This document shows positions 45,331 to 56,365 of a stretch of DNA of 64,000 bases, piece by piece. The position numbers were made by a program, and so were the translations under genes. Origin of the DNA: Taudactylus pleione (taxonomy: Eukaryota; Chordata; Amphibia; Anura; Myobatrachidae); assembly GCA_031769625.1 (NCBI GenBank), contig JAUIMM010000702.1, positions 2,340,501-2,404,500 of the forward strand, in the 5' to 3' direction. The notes under the pieces are model-generated. The model worked only from the letters and a program-made list of their open reading frames with translations, made no database searches and was not told the origin of the DNA. Each line of letters opens with the position of its first letter. Position 1 is the stretch's first letter.

Positions 45331-47210
45331 CAGATCCGGGTAAAGGCAGGGCCCTTGAGACAACAGGTCCCGACGCTGAGGGAGAAGGTACGGAGCGTCG
45401 ATGGAGAGGCACCTCAGATCGGAGTACCAAGGACGTCTGGGCCACGCCGGAGCCACCAGCACGAGCGTGCCGCCGTCCTGCTTGAATTTCCACAGAACCC
45501 GAGGAAGCAGGGATATCGGAGGAAACAGATACGCCAGGTGAAACGTCCATTTCACTGACAGAGCGTCTACCAGACAGGCGCCTGCGTCTCTTGTCTTTGA
45601 CCCGTAAATGGGCAACTTGTGATTGTGACGGGAGGCCATCAAGTCCAGCTCCGGCAGTCCCCACCTGTCCACGAGTAGCTGAAACACCTCTGGGTGAAGC
45701 GACCATTCCCCGGGATGCACGTCGTGACGGCTGAGGAAGTCCGCCTCCCAATTGAGGACTCCGGGAATGAAGACTGCCGAGATCGCTGGAACGTGACACT
45801 CCGCCCAAGCAAGAATGCGAGACACCTCCGACATTGCTGCCCGACTGCGAGTTCCCCCTTGGTGGTTGATGTACGCCACCGTGGTGGCGTTGTCGGACTG
45901 CACCTGAACCGCCCTTCCGTGAAGAATGGGGCCGGACGACTGCAGGGCCCTGTATACCGCCCACAGTTCCAGGATGTTGATGGGGAGAAGTGCTTCCTCC
46001 GCGGACCAACGACCCTGAAGCGATAATGAGCCGGTCACTGCCCCCCAACCCCGGAGACTGGCATCCGTCGTGAGCAGGACCCAGTCCGGGATCCAAAAGG
46101 GGCGCCCCTCGACCAGATGCGCTGTCTGAAGCCACCAAGCCAAAGACTGCTGAACCTCCGGGGACAACACCAGCATCTGAGAGCGGATCCGGTGAGGTAA
46201 CCCGTTCCATTCCGATAGAATCAGCTCCTGCAGGGGCCGGGAATGGAACTGGGCAAATTCCACCATGTCGAATGTCGACACCATGGACCCCAGAATTCTC
46301 ATAGCCGAATGGACCGACAGGCGGCAACTGCTCAGGCAACTGTGTATCCGCAGCTGCAGGGAGGAGACCTTCTCCGGAGTCAGGAAAATCCGTTGCTGAC
46401 GAGAATCCAGCAGGGCTCCCAAATGAACCATCCGCTGTGATGGAATCAGGGAGGACTTCTTCCAATTTATCAACCACCCGTGTGCTTGAAGACAAGCAAT
46501 GGTCAGGTGGAGATGTCGAAGAAGCACCTCCGGGGAGCTCGCCAGCAGCAGAAGATCGTCCAGGTACGGCAACAGACGTAGACCCTGACCCCGAAGGTGG
46601 GCAGCCATAATTGCCATCACCTTGGTGAACACCCTCGGAGCCGTGGAAAGGCCGAAAGGCAACGCCCGAAATTGGTAGTGATGGTTCAGGATAGCAAACC
46701 TCAGATACCGCTGATGTGCCAGTGCTATGGGCACATGGAGATAGGCGTCCTGGATATCGAGGGAGACCATATAATCCCCGGGTTCCATCGCCAGAATGAT
46801 GGAACGTAACGTTTCCATCCTGAACTTGGGAACTCTGAGGTATCTGTTCAGAGACTTCAAATTCAGGATAGGGCGATGAGAACCATTGGGTTTCTGTACC
46901 AGAAACAGAGTAGAATAGTACCCCGTCCCGCGCTGAGACTGCGGAATGGGAACAATGACCCCTGCTTGTAGCAAGGATTCTATAGCTACCTGAATCTGGC
47001 CAGTTTTGGTCTTGTCCAGAGAAGGACTCGTGCAGAAAAACTGGTGGGGCGGCCTGAACCGAAAAGACAAGGCGTACCCCTGAGAGACTACTTCTCGAAC
47101 CCAGGCATCCGTGGTGGTATTGTGCTAACACTGGGCGAATTGGAGAAGTCGGCCTCCCACTCTGGGGTCCCCCAGAGAGAGGCCCGTCCCATCAGGCAGC
47201 AGGCTTATCC
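45286..47210 (-). pseudogene. DIRS reverse transcriptase-RNase H, one internal stop
   Basis: Counting from the codon at 47070: fingers/palm motifs FLVQKPNGSHRPILNLKSLN (residues about 56-75), SLDIQDAYLHVPI (about 103-115, first catalytic aspartate), LPFGLSTAPRVFTK (about 137-150), and LPYLDDLLL (about 167-175, catalytic YLDD). RNase H follows, with TTDASLRGWGAV (about 345-357), ILELWAV and QSDNATTVAYINHQGG (about 412-427). The C-terminal part (PELDLMASRHNHKLP onwards, about 488-590) sits where DIRS elements carry a methyltransferase-like domain; I see no clear catalytic motif for it. The frame can be read upstream to about 47210, overlapping the end of gag, but is interrupted by TAG at 47127-47125. 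An alternative frame (47131-44888) is open throughout this region and continues into the recombinase. Confidence 0.9.
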
Positions 47211-48747
47211 TCCTGCTTGGAAGAAGGGCGCCGAGCACTCCATGCCTGCTTCTTGGGCTTGGGTGCGGCCTTGGTCGCCGAATGTCTCAGGAAGGACTGG
47301 CCCTTGGCCTTACCCTGAACCCGAAAGGACCGAAAGGCAGAGCTCCTCACTTTAGCCGGCGCAGAGGCCGAAGGGAGGAAAGCCGACTTGGACTTAGCCA
47401 AAGTATCCACTATTTTGTCCAAATCCGGACCAAATAGTAAATCACCATTAAAAGGCAAGGCCTCCAGACCCTTTTTTGAATCTGCATCAGCCCTCCAGGA
47501 CCTCAGCCACAGGGAGCGCCGAGCAGACACCGCTGCAGCCGACACCCTAGAAGTGAGCAGGCTGGCATCCAAAGACGCTTCCCCAATATAGTAAGCTGCA
47601 TCCCGCATCTGTCCCACTAACGCTCTCTGGAGATCAGGAGCCTCATCAGGAAAGGTATCCTCCAAGGCATTGGCCCAGGCCTCAATGGCTTTAGCCACCC
47701 AGGAGATAGCCATGGACGGGCGTGCCACCGCCCCGGAAAGAGAATAAATGGACTTTAAACAAGTCTCCACCTTCCTGTCCGTGGGATCCTTCAAAGAGGA
47801 GATAGACGGCAATGGCAGCGTCGCGCTTTTGATCAAGCGGGTAACGTGTGAATCCACTGCCGGCGGAGTCTCCCATTTCCTGCAATGAGCTTCAGGAAAA
47901 GGATAGTTCGCCGCCAACCTCTTCTGTGGATGGAACCTCTTACTGGGTAATTGCCAGGCCGCCGCCATATGATCCGTTAATTGATCAGACAGGGGGAACA
48001 CAGTTGAAGTCACCTTGGCCTTTTTAAAATTAGAAAACTTCGACCTAGGAGCCGGCGCATCATCCTCAACGTGTAGGATAGCACGCACCGCCCTAACTAA
48101 GGCTGGAACATTAATGGAGGACTTAGCTTCCACCTCCTGCCCCATGGCATCAGAGTCAGAGTCCTCATTGATTTCTCCATCATCTGAGGACACTTCCGAG
48201 TCCGACAACTGCGCAGCTAGTGAACTCACAACCGGACGTTTAGACGCCCTTGGTGGCACATCACTTTGCAACATCGACTGAAACGCCGAGGATGAAGCCG
48301 CCAGACACTGTACGGAGCTGGAGAGAACATCCACCCAAGGCGGAGGAGCCGTCGGAGAAAAACTCTGCAAAGGCACTACAGACTGACGCGTCACTGGGGG
48401 AGACTGCACATACACAGGCAGTCCCGAGTTAGGACCCACAGTCTGGGCCCCGGGGGGAGACTGCAATATTTGTGGAACACCCGGGAATGGGGGATGATGG
48501 GCTGAGGCAACGCCCTAGAAGGGACCGCTGATGGGACCGATAACCGGTCCGCAATAGACGCCAGCACCTGTGAAAACATCGCCCATGGAGGGTCCTGTGA
48601 CACAGGGGGGTTGGAGGGGCCCGGTACCAGCTGGCACCGCCCGCACAGACCATCCTGAGGTAAGTCCTCCTCATCAACTCCAGCAGCACAGCATCTGCAG
48701 GAAAAAGGCACAGGAGCCACAGAGCGCTCAGTCTCCTCATCAGCCAT
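47192..48747 (-). pseudogene. DIRS gag-like protein, one frameshift
   Basis: The likely start is the methionine at about 48747 (MADEETERS), the second ATG in its frame. Near the N terminus CRCC and CGRC are spaced by about 18 residues (residues about 16-39), a possible zinc-binding knuckle. The frame shifts near 48474, within gtggaacac, and continues to the stop at 47192. The middle is acidic and serine-rich. The C-terminal part is helical and basic, ending KQEDKPAA. It would coat the element RNA. It is identified by position and general character; gag sequences of DIRS elements are poorly conserved. Confidence 0.75.
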
Positions 48748-49805
48748 GATACCGTAAATACACAAGAAATACGTATCACCAGAGGCATTACGGTTTTAAC
48801 ACCCGCGCACTCACCAGTATGCGACACAACAGCCCAGATATGGTACTGTGTAGCACACAACAGTATGTGACTGACCCCACAAATACGTGATTTATATAAG
48901 TGAGGGTCTCAGAAACACGCCCTTCCCCCACACACCTGCCGGGCCGTAGGAGAAGGAAAGGGATAGTTATAAGCTGACAGCAAGGAGAATAAGTCACAGA
49001 CAGGCAGCACTAGCAATAGTCACATACAATGCAGAAAAGTTAGTACTCACTGCACCTTCCGCTACAATCAACCGCCCAGATTCAGTGTCTGGGAGGGCTA
49101 TAGCGCTGTGTATACTGTCCTTTAGCAGGGGAGAGGTACACAGGGGGACCGGTCCACTTGATACCGCCTGGGAGTCTGCGATGCCTGCCAGTAAAGATGG
49201 CCGCCTGAGACCTCAGAGGAGGAGTGGCTGTAAGATAAGAGCAGCTCAGCGACGCCAGACTGGTAGTTGAAAGGCGCGCTGAGCTGAGGGGAGGAGCCGG
49301 TAGACAGGGAAGGCTGCCTCCCCTGGCTAGCAATTAACCCCCGGGTTGCCGGTCCCGCTACCAGCCTGTTACCCTGGTGGTCTAGCAGACACGCGGGGTA
49401 TTCCTCAATAGAGGGGGAGCCCGCCGCCGCTAGCGCCTCCGGTCTGTCCCCAGAGACCGGAGGCTTCTGACTGCATACAAAGTATCCGCGGGCCGCCGCA
49501 TGCGGCGACCCGCGGCTTACCTGATCCCCGTCGCGTCCGGCAGCAGTCAAGGGAGTCCCCAGAGCCTGGCTAGTACAGGCTCTGGGGTCCCGCCGCGATC
49601 CCCAGAGCTGTACTGGCATCGCGGCGCCAGCGGGGAGAAGTAGCGGCAGCGTGGACGTCCTAAAGGACAGTCTGATGCTGCCGCTCTAAAAATGTAAAAA
49701 AAAGTAGAAAAAAATAAAAAATTTTCTCTTTTAAAATAAAGCTTAGGGGCTGCTCCTGCAGCCCCACTGCGACAGGGTGACCCGACTCCGGCCGGGCACC
49801 AACTA
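48748..49805 (-). other. DIRS 5' untranslated region
   Basis: Lies between the right terminal repeat and the gag start. The frames of 83-176 codons here are GC-driven and overlap on both strands, with no recognised domain. An A/T-rich patch lies at 49690-49740. Confidence 0.6.
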
Positions 49806-49965
49806 AAACTGAGGTGCTGTGGCTCGGAGGCGGGGTATAGAGGAGGACGGACCCAAGTGTATCCTGGGAGCAGCAAAGCTTTAACTGCGTGGTGCCCGTG
49901 GATCCAGATCCAGCTATACCCCAAGGTCAACCCTGTGGACCCCCTATGGACCCTGAAGTAGAAAC
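49806..49965. repeat. DIRS inverted terminal repeat, right
   Basis: Reverse complement of 43871-44025. It ends ccctgaagtagaaac. Outside it, cttcagtacttacc has no counterpart in the internal complementary region. Confidence 0.92.
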
Positions 49966-50799
49966 CTTCAGTACTTACCTTATGCCCACTAACAACCTTC
50001 TGTATGATTCTACTAATGAAGTTGCCAGCTTTAGGGGTCCAGAATGGTTTCCCAACTTTTTTATGCCCATCTTCCAAGTCGCATGCTATAGAAAATTCTA
50101 ATTGGATTTCCCATTTCTCAGGAGCAGATTCGTGCGATGTTTGCGAGTTTCATAAGGCAAACTCGCTTTTGCAAACTTGCACCTACATGGATTAACCTCT
50201 AACTGGATTGACCCACTAGGAAGTGGGCGTGATGCAGGAGCTCCACCCACTCTTCCGGAGGTCTGGGGTACTACCGGAAGAATTGGGAGTCTCCTGGTCT
50301 TTCCGGAAGAGTAGGTAAGTATGAGTTGGATGTATTCCTATTTCCATGCATATTTTTAACCCCTAGAATGTTGGAAGTGCAAGTGGGCTGCTGCCAGGGG
50401 GGGGTGATTGGAGCGATCGCGTCCCCCCTCGCCCTAGCACAGTCCCTCCAGCACTGAACACAGTGCAGGCTGCATGCCCTCACTGCTCCTTATCTAGCTG
50501 CACTGCAGACAAAGGATGTGTATCACTGTACTACACACACTGCTGGGCTGCTATCCAGCCTCCTCCCTGTAACAGCAACAGTGTGACACACACACCGCTG
50601 GCTGTATGCGCTCCACTTCTAGTTAATTAGACGGGTAAAATACCCGACTATAGTGAGGATGGGGTGAGGCAGGAGAGCAGCCGGGGACCAGCGGTGTAGT
50701 ACAGTGAAGTGAGACTTATGCTCGGGGCGGGATCTCGGGAAGGGGAGGTGTTAGAGTCACCCCCGGCGGTGCACACTGCACACTGTCTATAGTACGAAA
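49966..50799. other. Flanking DNA, increasingly CpG-rich
   Basis: 50225-50325 contains ttccggag and ttccggaagagtaggtaagt phrases like those at 22.9 kb. From about 50640 the sequence becomes CpG-rich up to the possible exon at 50800. No other feature was recognised. Confidence 0.3.
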
Positions 50800-50880
50800 A
50801 TGACTTCCCTGTGTGAGGCAGTCTGTGTGAGGTGGCTCTGGCGGGCGCTGCAGACCTGCTCCGGGTTTGAGCTGCTAAGG
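50800..50880 (+). CDS. Possible first coding exon (unidentified protein)
   Basis: ATG at 50800 in a favourable context (A at -3) opens 26 codons encoding MTSLCEAVCVRWLWRALQTC then SGFELL, followed by AAG|GTAGGA, a plausible splice donor. The 240 bp around it hold about a dozen CpGs in otherwise CpG-poor surroundings, as at a promoter. The peptide is hydrophobic and basic, compatible with a membrane-proximal or mitochondrial leader. I do not recognise the protein and found no second exon in phase in the next 13 kb. It could be a chance frame inside a GC-rich repeat. Confidence 0.25.
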
Positions 50881-51297
50881 TAGGAGCAGTGCTCAGTCAA
50901 GTGAGTAAGTGATTGTCATGTATATAAGTAGCTGCCTCTCCGGTCCTAACACACGGCTTCATTATATGCTGAAGCTCACCCCATACACTCCATGAGACTT
51001 GCTGTTTGTGTGTATGTGTAAATGTATGTGTGTAAGTACCCAGGTTCACAGCAATAGTATCACTACATAAACATTACATACAGATGGCTCTCATATGGGA
51101 CTTGTTAAACCTTATCGCTGTACACCCCCTCCTGGCAAATGCCAGAAGGGTCAATGGCCAGATGGGCCGGTGTGGCCAAAATCGTGGAGGGGGACATGGG
51201 TGGCAGGAGCTTTGAATTTGTTGCCGCACGGCCACCCAACAGCAGCAGCCCTCGAGTATGACAGCTCTGCATTCATTCTAATCTAGCACTAGTCGCA
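50881..51297. other. No recognised feature
   Basis: Would be intron if the exon at 50800 is real. Nothing else seen. Confidence 0.3.
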
Positions 51298-51365
51298 AGC
51301 CAATGGGAGCGCGCAGACCGGCAGCCGCTGCTGATTGGCTGCCGGTCTGTGAGCTCCTATTGGCT
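51298..51365. repeat. Long hairpin with CCAAT arms
   Basis: agccaatgggagc pairs with gctcctattggct (one mismatch), and inside it cagaccggcagcc pairs perfectly with ggctgccggtctg. The loop contains ctgatt. About 68 nt in all. Confidence 0.75.
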
Positions 51366-52423
51366 CACCCCCCCTAAAAGAACAGTCTAGATCCGCCCCT
51401 GGCTGCTGTATACTGATAATGGTGACTAGTCGTAAACCAGGCATACATATAGAAGCAGTCTCACCACAATATGAGCACCACACTGCATATAGGGAAATAT
51501 ACACAATTTTACAAATTTTTTTCCATGCACATTGTTCGGGAGCAACATATACCCAATTTACTTCCAACTCTGCATCTGGCCACGTGAGCGATTTGGTTTG
51601 ATAAGTTTCAACCACTTAACCAGCTCTATCCCCCGGCTTTAGCAGAAAATATCCATTTTGCACAAGTGCAGAACGGATATCCTCTGCCCCCCAGGACCCC
51701 TTTCACTGATGTGGCAGTCTGTGACTGCCAACATCACTGCCTGAATCGCGCCCCAGAATGCTGCGCGAATGGTGCTCTGGGGGGGCATGTGCCAATAGTA
51801 AACATGCGAAGAGGGGATAGTTCCCCTTTGAGCATCAGTATGTTGATCTCTGCGTGTTCAGAGATCAGCTGCAGCAGAGTAGACCCCCTGTCCCATGCTC
51901 TGCTGCACTCTGCAAATATGAGGGGGCTAGGACATGAGGGGGCATCTTTTGGGCCTGAGGGAGGAGAGGGGTTATGCAGGCCATTAACATATTTTTTTGG
52001 CTAGGGGTGGGGTTGTCTTAAAAAATGTTTTTACATATACATAGTGACTTGGGGGAGGGCACCCATTGTCCCTGGGGGTGAGGTTGGGGGCTCTGTCACA
52101 GGGACCTATTACCAATAGGAGGCTGGGAGTTGTTATTCATCTTTTGACATCTTTCAACACTGGGGGGCTATTTTTGATGGGAGTGGACATTAAATTACAC
52201 TGGGGGCCTATGGACAGGGGGGTTGTTGGGGATGCATTTTTGTTTTAATTGAGTATTATTTATTAATTTTAATTTGCATTTACAGAAAGAAAAATAAAAT
52301 ACTTTTCAAAAATTAAACATAAAGCACACGGTTAGTAGCTGCTAAAGAAAAAAGAACAGTATGGGTGTATATCATCGCCATATCAAACACACACCAAAAA
52401 AATCATGACTATATGAACATATG
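51366..52423. other. No gene recognised
   Basis: Short GC-rich frames without recognised domains, then an AT-rich stretch after about 52240. Confidence 0.3.
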
Positions 52424-52711
52424 GGACAGAATTCAATTGTTTTAGTGGGCCCAATCTCCCATCTAAAGTTATGGGAGATCGCGGGGCGCTATTCAATTGA
52501 TGCCGGTTTTCGATCACACCCATAGAGGTTGGATTTAGCCGCATAAAATAGCTACCCCCGACCAAAGTGCTGGGCCCTGATCGTGAAAAGTGTCGTTTGG
52601 GCGCCCCTGGGGGCGCAAGTTGAAATGGTGCAGCTGATCACATCTGACAGGAACAACCATTGAATAGCACCGTCGGGTGCGAAGGGGGCTGGAAAAAATT
52701 TAATTCCGTCC
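52424..52711. mobile_element. MITE with ggac(a/g)gaatt ends
   Basis: ggacagaattcaatt at the left mirrors aatttaattccgtcc at the right. Internal phrases gctattcaattg and cattgaatagc are also inverted. Confidence 0.65.
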
Positions 52712-53316
52712 ATTGTATAGAAATAGCAGCGAAAGATAAAAATTTAAGGTCACACATACAAAACATCAAATAGCCAGAATATGTGTAGTGTCGCATACAA
52801 TTTCTATAAGAAAACATTACTAAATCAAGTCCTAGCTTAACCTAAAAAGGTTAAAGCTGTTATAAAATTCCTCAGTCAGACCAATTCGGGGAAGCAAATT
52901 TCGAAGCGAGCCATCTGGACCATATCTTGTCATATTCAGATTCCGCTTTACGAGTTATATACAGATAGCGTTCATGCTGCACCGTTAGATCAACCAAGGA
53001 TAACCAAGCCTGATAGTCAGGATCCATAGGGGCCATCCAAAGTCTAGCTATACAGACCTTATCGATGCATTTTATTTTTAAAAATATTTAAATATATTTT
53101 AAAAAATAGTTTTTAAACTTAAGTAAAAAGGACAATTTTTGTGCAGTTTTAACAAAAAAGTTGGCAGTTACATGGTTAAGGTAATGAGTGCAAAGTCCCT
53201 GGATGACAAATGCATAAGTTTGTGTCTGCAGAAGTTTTAAAGTTGGACCTGGAGCAGCACTTGTTTTATTTATTTAATATGAGTTGACATAGTTTATAGC
53301 ATAATAATATTTTCTG
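52712..53316. other. AT-rich DNA, no recognised feature
   Basis: No domain-bearing frame. Confidence 0.35.
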
Positions 53317-53794
53317 AGGCTGTGATTCAGAGATGGACTCTATTACGATGTTTATGCAAATGGACAATGTTTTATCTACTGCGTATGCGTCTGAGCCGCT
53401 CTGCACATGTGCCGTGGAGGTTTTGCGACAAATGTCACAGAGAGGATTTATTTGCAAAGTGATTGACAGAGAAGGAGTGTTTGTAGGCGACAATGGGGGT
53501 GGCGACTCAAATGCAGGTGTGTTGCATGCACTTTGGTGGCATGTCAAAGCTTGGAACTGCGATCCCATACGCAGACAAAATGGCTCCAGCACCTTAGTTC
53601 CGTTGGCCATTTTGCGTGATCGTAGGGTTACTCAGAAGACGGATAATTGTATGATGTGCGTTCAATGTTGGCGTCTCTGTGCAAAGGCAGCGAATTTGCA
53701 AAGCTGCCGGTGGCTGCACCATGTGCATATTTTCACACAACTGCTGCATACAAAGACGCAGTCGCAATGGGATTTGTGTCTCTGAATCAGGCTC
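53317..53794. mobile_element. gaggctgtgattcagaga-type element
   Basis: gaggctgtgattcagaga on the left mirrors tctctgaatcaggctc on the right. A 150-codon frame runs through it (53333-53785) but contains no known domain and spans terminal-repeat sequence, so I do not call it a gene. Confidence 0.6.
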
Positions 53795-53842
53795 TTAATT
53801 CAATAGAATACATTTATTCTGAAGCTTATGCAGTTCTTGGGA

Positions 53843-54276
53843 CAGGTTGAGTCTCCCATATCCAAATATTCAGAAATACGGAATATTCTGAAATACGGAA
53901 TTATTTTCGCATGACTGAGATAATGAAACCTATGATTTTTGATGGTACAATGTACACAAACTTTGTCTAAGGCACAAATGATCAAAAATATTGTATAAAA
54001 TTACCTTCAGGCTGTGTGTATAGGGTGTATATGAAACATAAAGAAATGTCATTTCTGTACACAAACCTTGCTTGAGCCACAAAATTATTGAAAATATTGT
54101 ATAATATTACCTGCAAGCTGTGTGTATAAGGTGTATATAACACATAAATGCATTCTGTGTGTATATTTGGGTCCCATTCCCAAGATATTTCATTATGATA
54201 TGCAAATATTCCAAAATACAGAATATTCCATTATCCAAAATATCACAAGCATTTTGGATATGGGAGACTCAACCTG
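53843..54276. mobile_element. Tigger-like MITE with internal duplication
   Basis: caggttgagtctcccatatc (then caaa) at the left is exactly mirrored at the right. Inside, a block of about 110 bp (tgtacacaaactttgtctaa ... ggtgtatatgaaacataa) is repeated in tandem with divergence. The ends strongly resemble, from memory, TcMar-Tigger-derived MITEs of other vertebrates (CAGGTTGAGTATCCCTTATC-type ends). TA follows the right end; the left flank is not TA. Confidence 0.75.
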
Positions 54277-55106
54277 TATATACAATTGCAAGTAACAGTT
54301 TAACCACTAGAGGGCCCTTTACTCTTATTTTACACCATTTTACCATCATTTTTTTTATACATTCTATTGCAAAGTGAGAAAAAAAAGATCTATAAAGCCC
54401 TTGATACAGCCCTGCTGTATTTTTAGTTTTACCTGAATTATGAATTTGTACTGAGCACAGAGGCACTTTCTATATTGGGGTTACAGCTCCTAAATTTAAT
54501 GTGTTTTTAATATGCTTGTTTCTGTGTTTCTGTATTATGTGGAAGGACAAACATGGTTTGTGTAGAGGCTTTATGAGGCTAAATTAGAACAAAAACTTAA
54601 AACACAGTGTGTTCTGCCTATCTGAGGGGCCAACCTAGATTTTTTTGCACTGTGGCTCAGGTTCATGTAGCAGTCCCACTGTGTATACCAGCTGCTTGTA
54701 ATACTATCCATTCCTGTGCAGAGGATAGCAATCTGTAATCTGTAATGTTCCAGGACTTTGTAGAACTATAAATCTAAGCATACATTAGCCGTAGTGGTTT
54801 TCCAAGCCTGCCATTTTATGTATGGTTATTCTTTACAGATTGACATTTTCATACTGTCCATCAGGGCTGTTATACATCAATTTACCTGTATTTGCGTATA
54901 GTATGACATAAACACTGAGCTGTTTTTTTCCTCCTCCCCCAACACAAGCAGTGTCTAATTTCAATGGTCCATAACATTTAAATCATATCATATAATGATT
55001 GTTTAATGTTTTATGAAAAGTAACATTTTCCCTATAGTTTGTAAGCTTGCAAGCAGTGCCACTTACCTCTTTGGGGTCGATCAGGTTGGGTACTATGGTG
55101 TTCAAC
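54277..55106. other. AT-rich DNA, no recognised feature
   Basis: No coding signal. Confidence 0.35.
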
Positions 55107-55500
55107 GCATACTTGCCAACTCTCCCTCATTGTCAGGGAGACTCCCTGAAATAGTAGCAATCTCCCTGTCTCCCTGAATAGGTCCAGCAATCTCCCTGAT
55201 TGCACCTTACTCCCATTATGTAGCTCTTATATTAAAAATAAACAGAGATATATTCATTCAAATGGGATTATTAGTATCATTTCCCTGCATTGGTTATAAG
55301 GCACAATGATCCTTATGGAAACATGTATTTTCTGAAAAGTAATAGTGTATTTTATCAACAAATAGCTCTTACTAACTGCTTTGGGTCTTGTTTACATTTG
55401 GATATAAATCAATTTTATGACAAGCCACTGTAACGTGCGCTCATAGGTGGTGCTTTCACAACCTCCCTGAAGTGCTTTTTCAAAAGTAGGCAACTATAAA
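55107..55500. repeat. catacttgccaactctccc repeat
   Basis: Starts catacttgccaactctccct with repeated ctccctgaa and ctccctg words, and ends near agtaggcaactat. Related to the ends of 22854-23425. Confidence 0.45.
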
Positions 55501-55604
55501 TTTGAGCCATCCCATTTCCCTGTAAAGGGACAGCGTGTGCATGCGGCGCAAAAAGGGGCATGGTCTCACAAGACAGGGGTGTGGTCACACAATAGAACTC
55601 CCAA

Positions 55605-55815
55605 TTCAAATTACGCCACACAGTAGCACAATCTTATTCACATTACACCACACATAGTGCCCCTGATTTACATTACACCAAATTGTAGTGTCCCTTATAT
55701 ACATTACATTACACATAGTGCCCCTGATTTACATTACACCACATTGTATTGTCCCTTATATACGTTACGCCACACAGTAGTGCCCTTTATATACAAGGCC
55801 CACAGTAGTAGTATC
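55605..55815. repeat. About 35-bp tandem repeat (acattacaccacacatagtg)
   Basis: acattacaccaca, tagtgcccctgattt or gtcccttatat words alternate over about six units. Confidence 0.85.
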
Positions 55816-55979
55816 CCTCGATCCAATTATTGCCGATGTGCCAGGCAATGCATGAATGGTCAGTTTCACGTACTGTTCCGACAGCTGCAGCTATCGATTT
55901 TGACAGCTGCAGCTGTCGAAGGGAACTAATTGCAGTTGCTGTGCCGTACAATTTGCCAGCTGCACCATCAACAAAAAAA

Positions 55980-56365
55980 ATAATGGTATTGTTTGTACTC
56001 TTTTGTGCGCTTTAATTTGCTCACGTGCATATATAAGCCCTGTGGCTCCAGCCCACGCTGGAATACAGCTGCACCATAAAAATACATTGTTTTGTTTGTA
56101 CTGTTTTGTGCACTTTGCTCACATGCATATATAAGCCCTGTGGCTCCAGCCCACGCAGGAATACAGCCGCACCATAAAATAATAATAATTGTATATTTTT
56201 TGTAGTGCTTTGTGTGCTTTGTTTTGCTCACACGCATATACTGTATAAGCCCTGTGGCTCCAGCCCACGCAGGAATACAGCTGCACCATCAAAAAATGTT
56301 TTTAATTTTATATTGTTTGTACTGTTTTGTGCGCTTTGTTTTGCTCACGTGCATATATAAGCCAC
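55980..56365. repeat. About 105-bp tandem repeat, three to four copies
   Basis: ttgtactgttttgtgcgctt, tgctcacgtgcatatataag, ccctgtggctccagcccacg and aatacagctgcaccat recur at 55990, 56095, 56200 and 56320 (last copy partial). Each unit contains a TATATAA-like box in the same place. Confidence 0.9.

Larger units (their letters stand above)
43832..49965 (-). mobile_element. DIRS-like tyrosine-recombinase retrotransposon, near full length
   Basis: The minus strand carries gag (48747-47192), RT-RNase H (47210-45286) and tyrosine recombinase (about 45330-44277), flanked by inverted terminal repeats (43871-44025 and 49806-49965) with an internal complementary region (44171-44257) just after the recombinase. 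This is the DIRS architecture: insertion by a tyrosine recombinase, no integrase, no direct LTRs, no target duplication expected. Three visible lesions (frameshift near 48474, TAG at 47127-47125, frameshift near 44960) make this copy non-functional, but overall preservation implies a fairly recent insertion. Confidence 0.92.

Noticed and set aside
53333..53785. 150-codon plus-strand frame
   Set aside because: It spans the terminal repeats and interior of a non-coding transposon and has no recognised domain.
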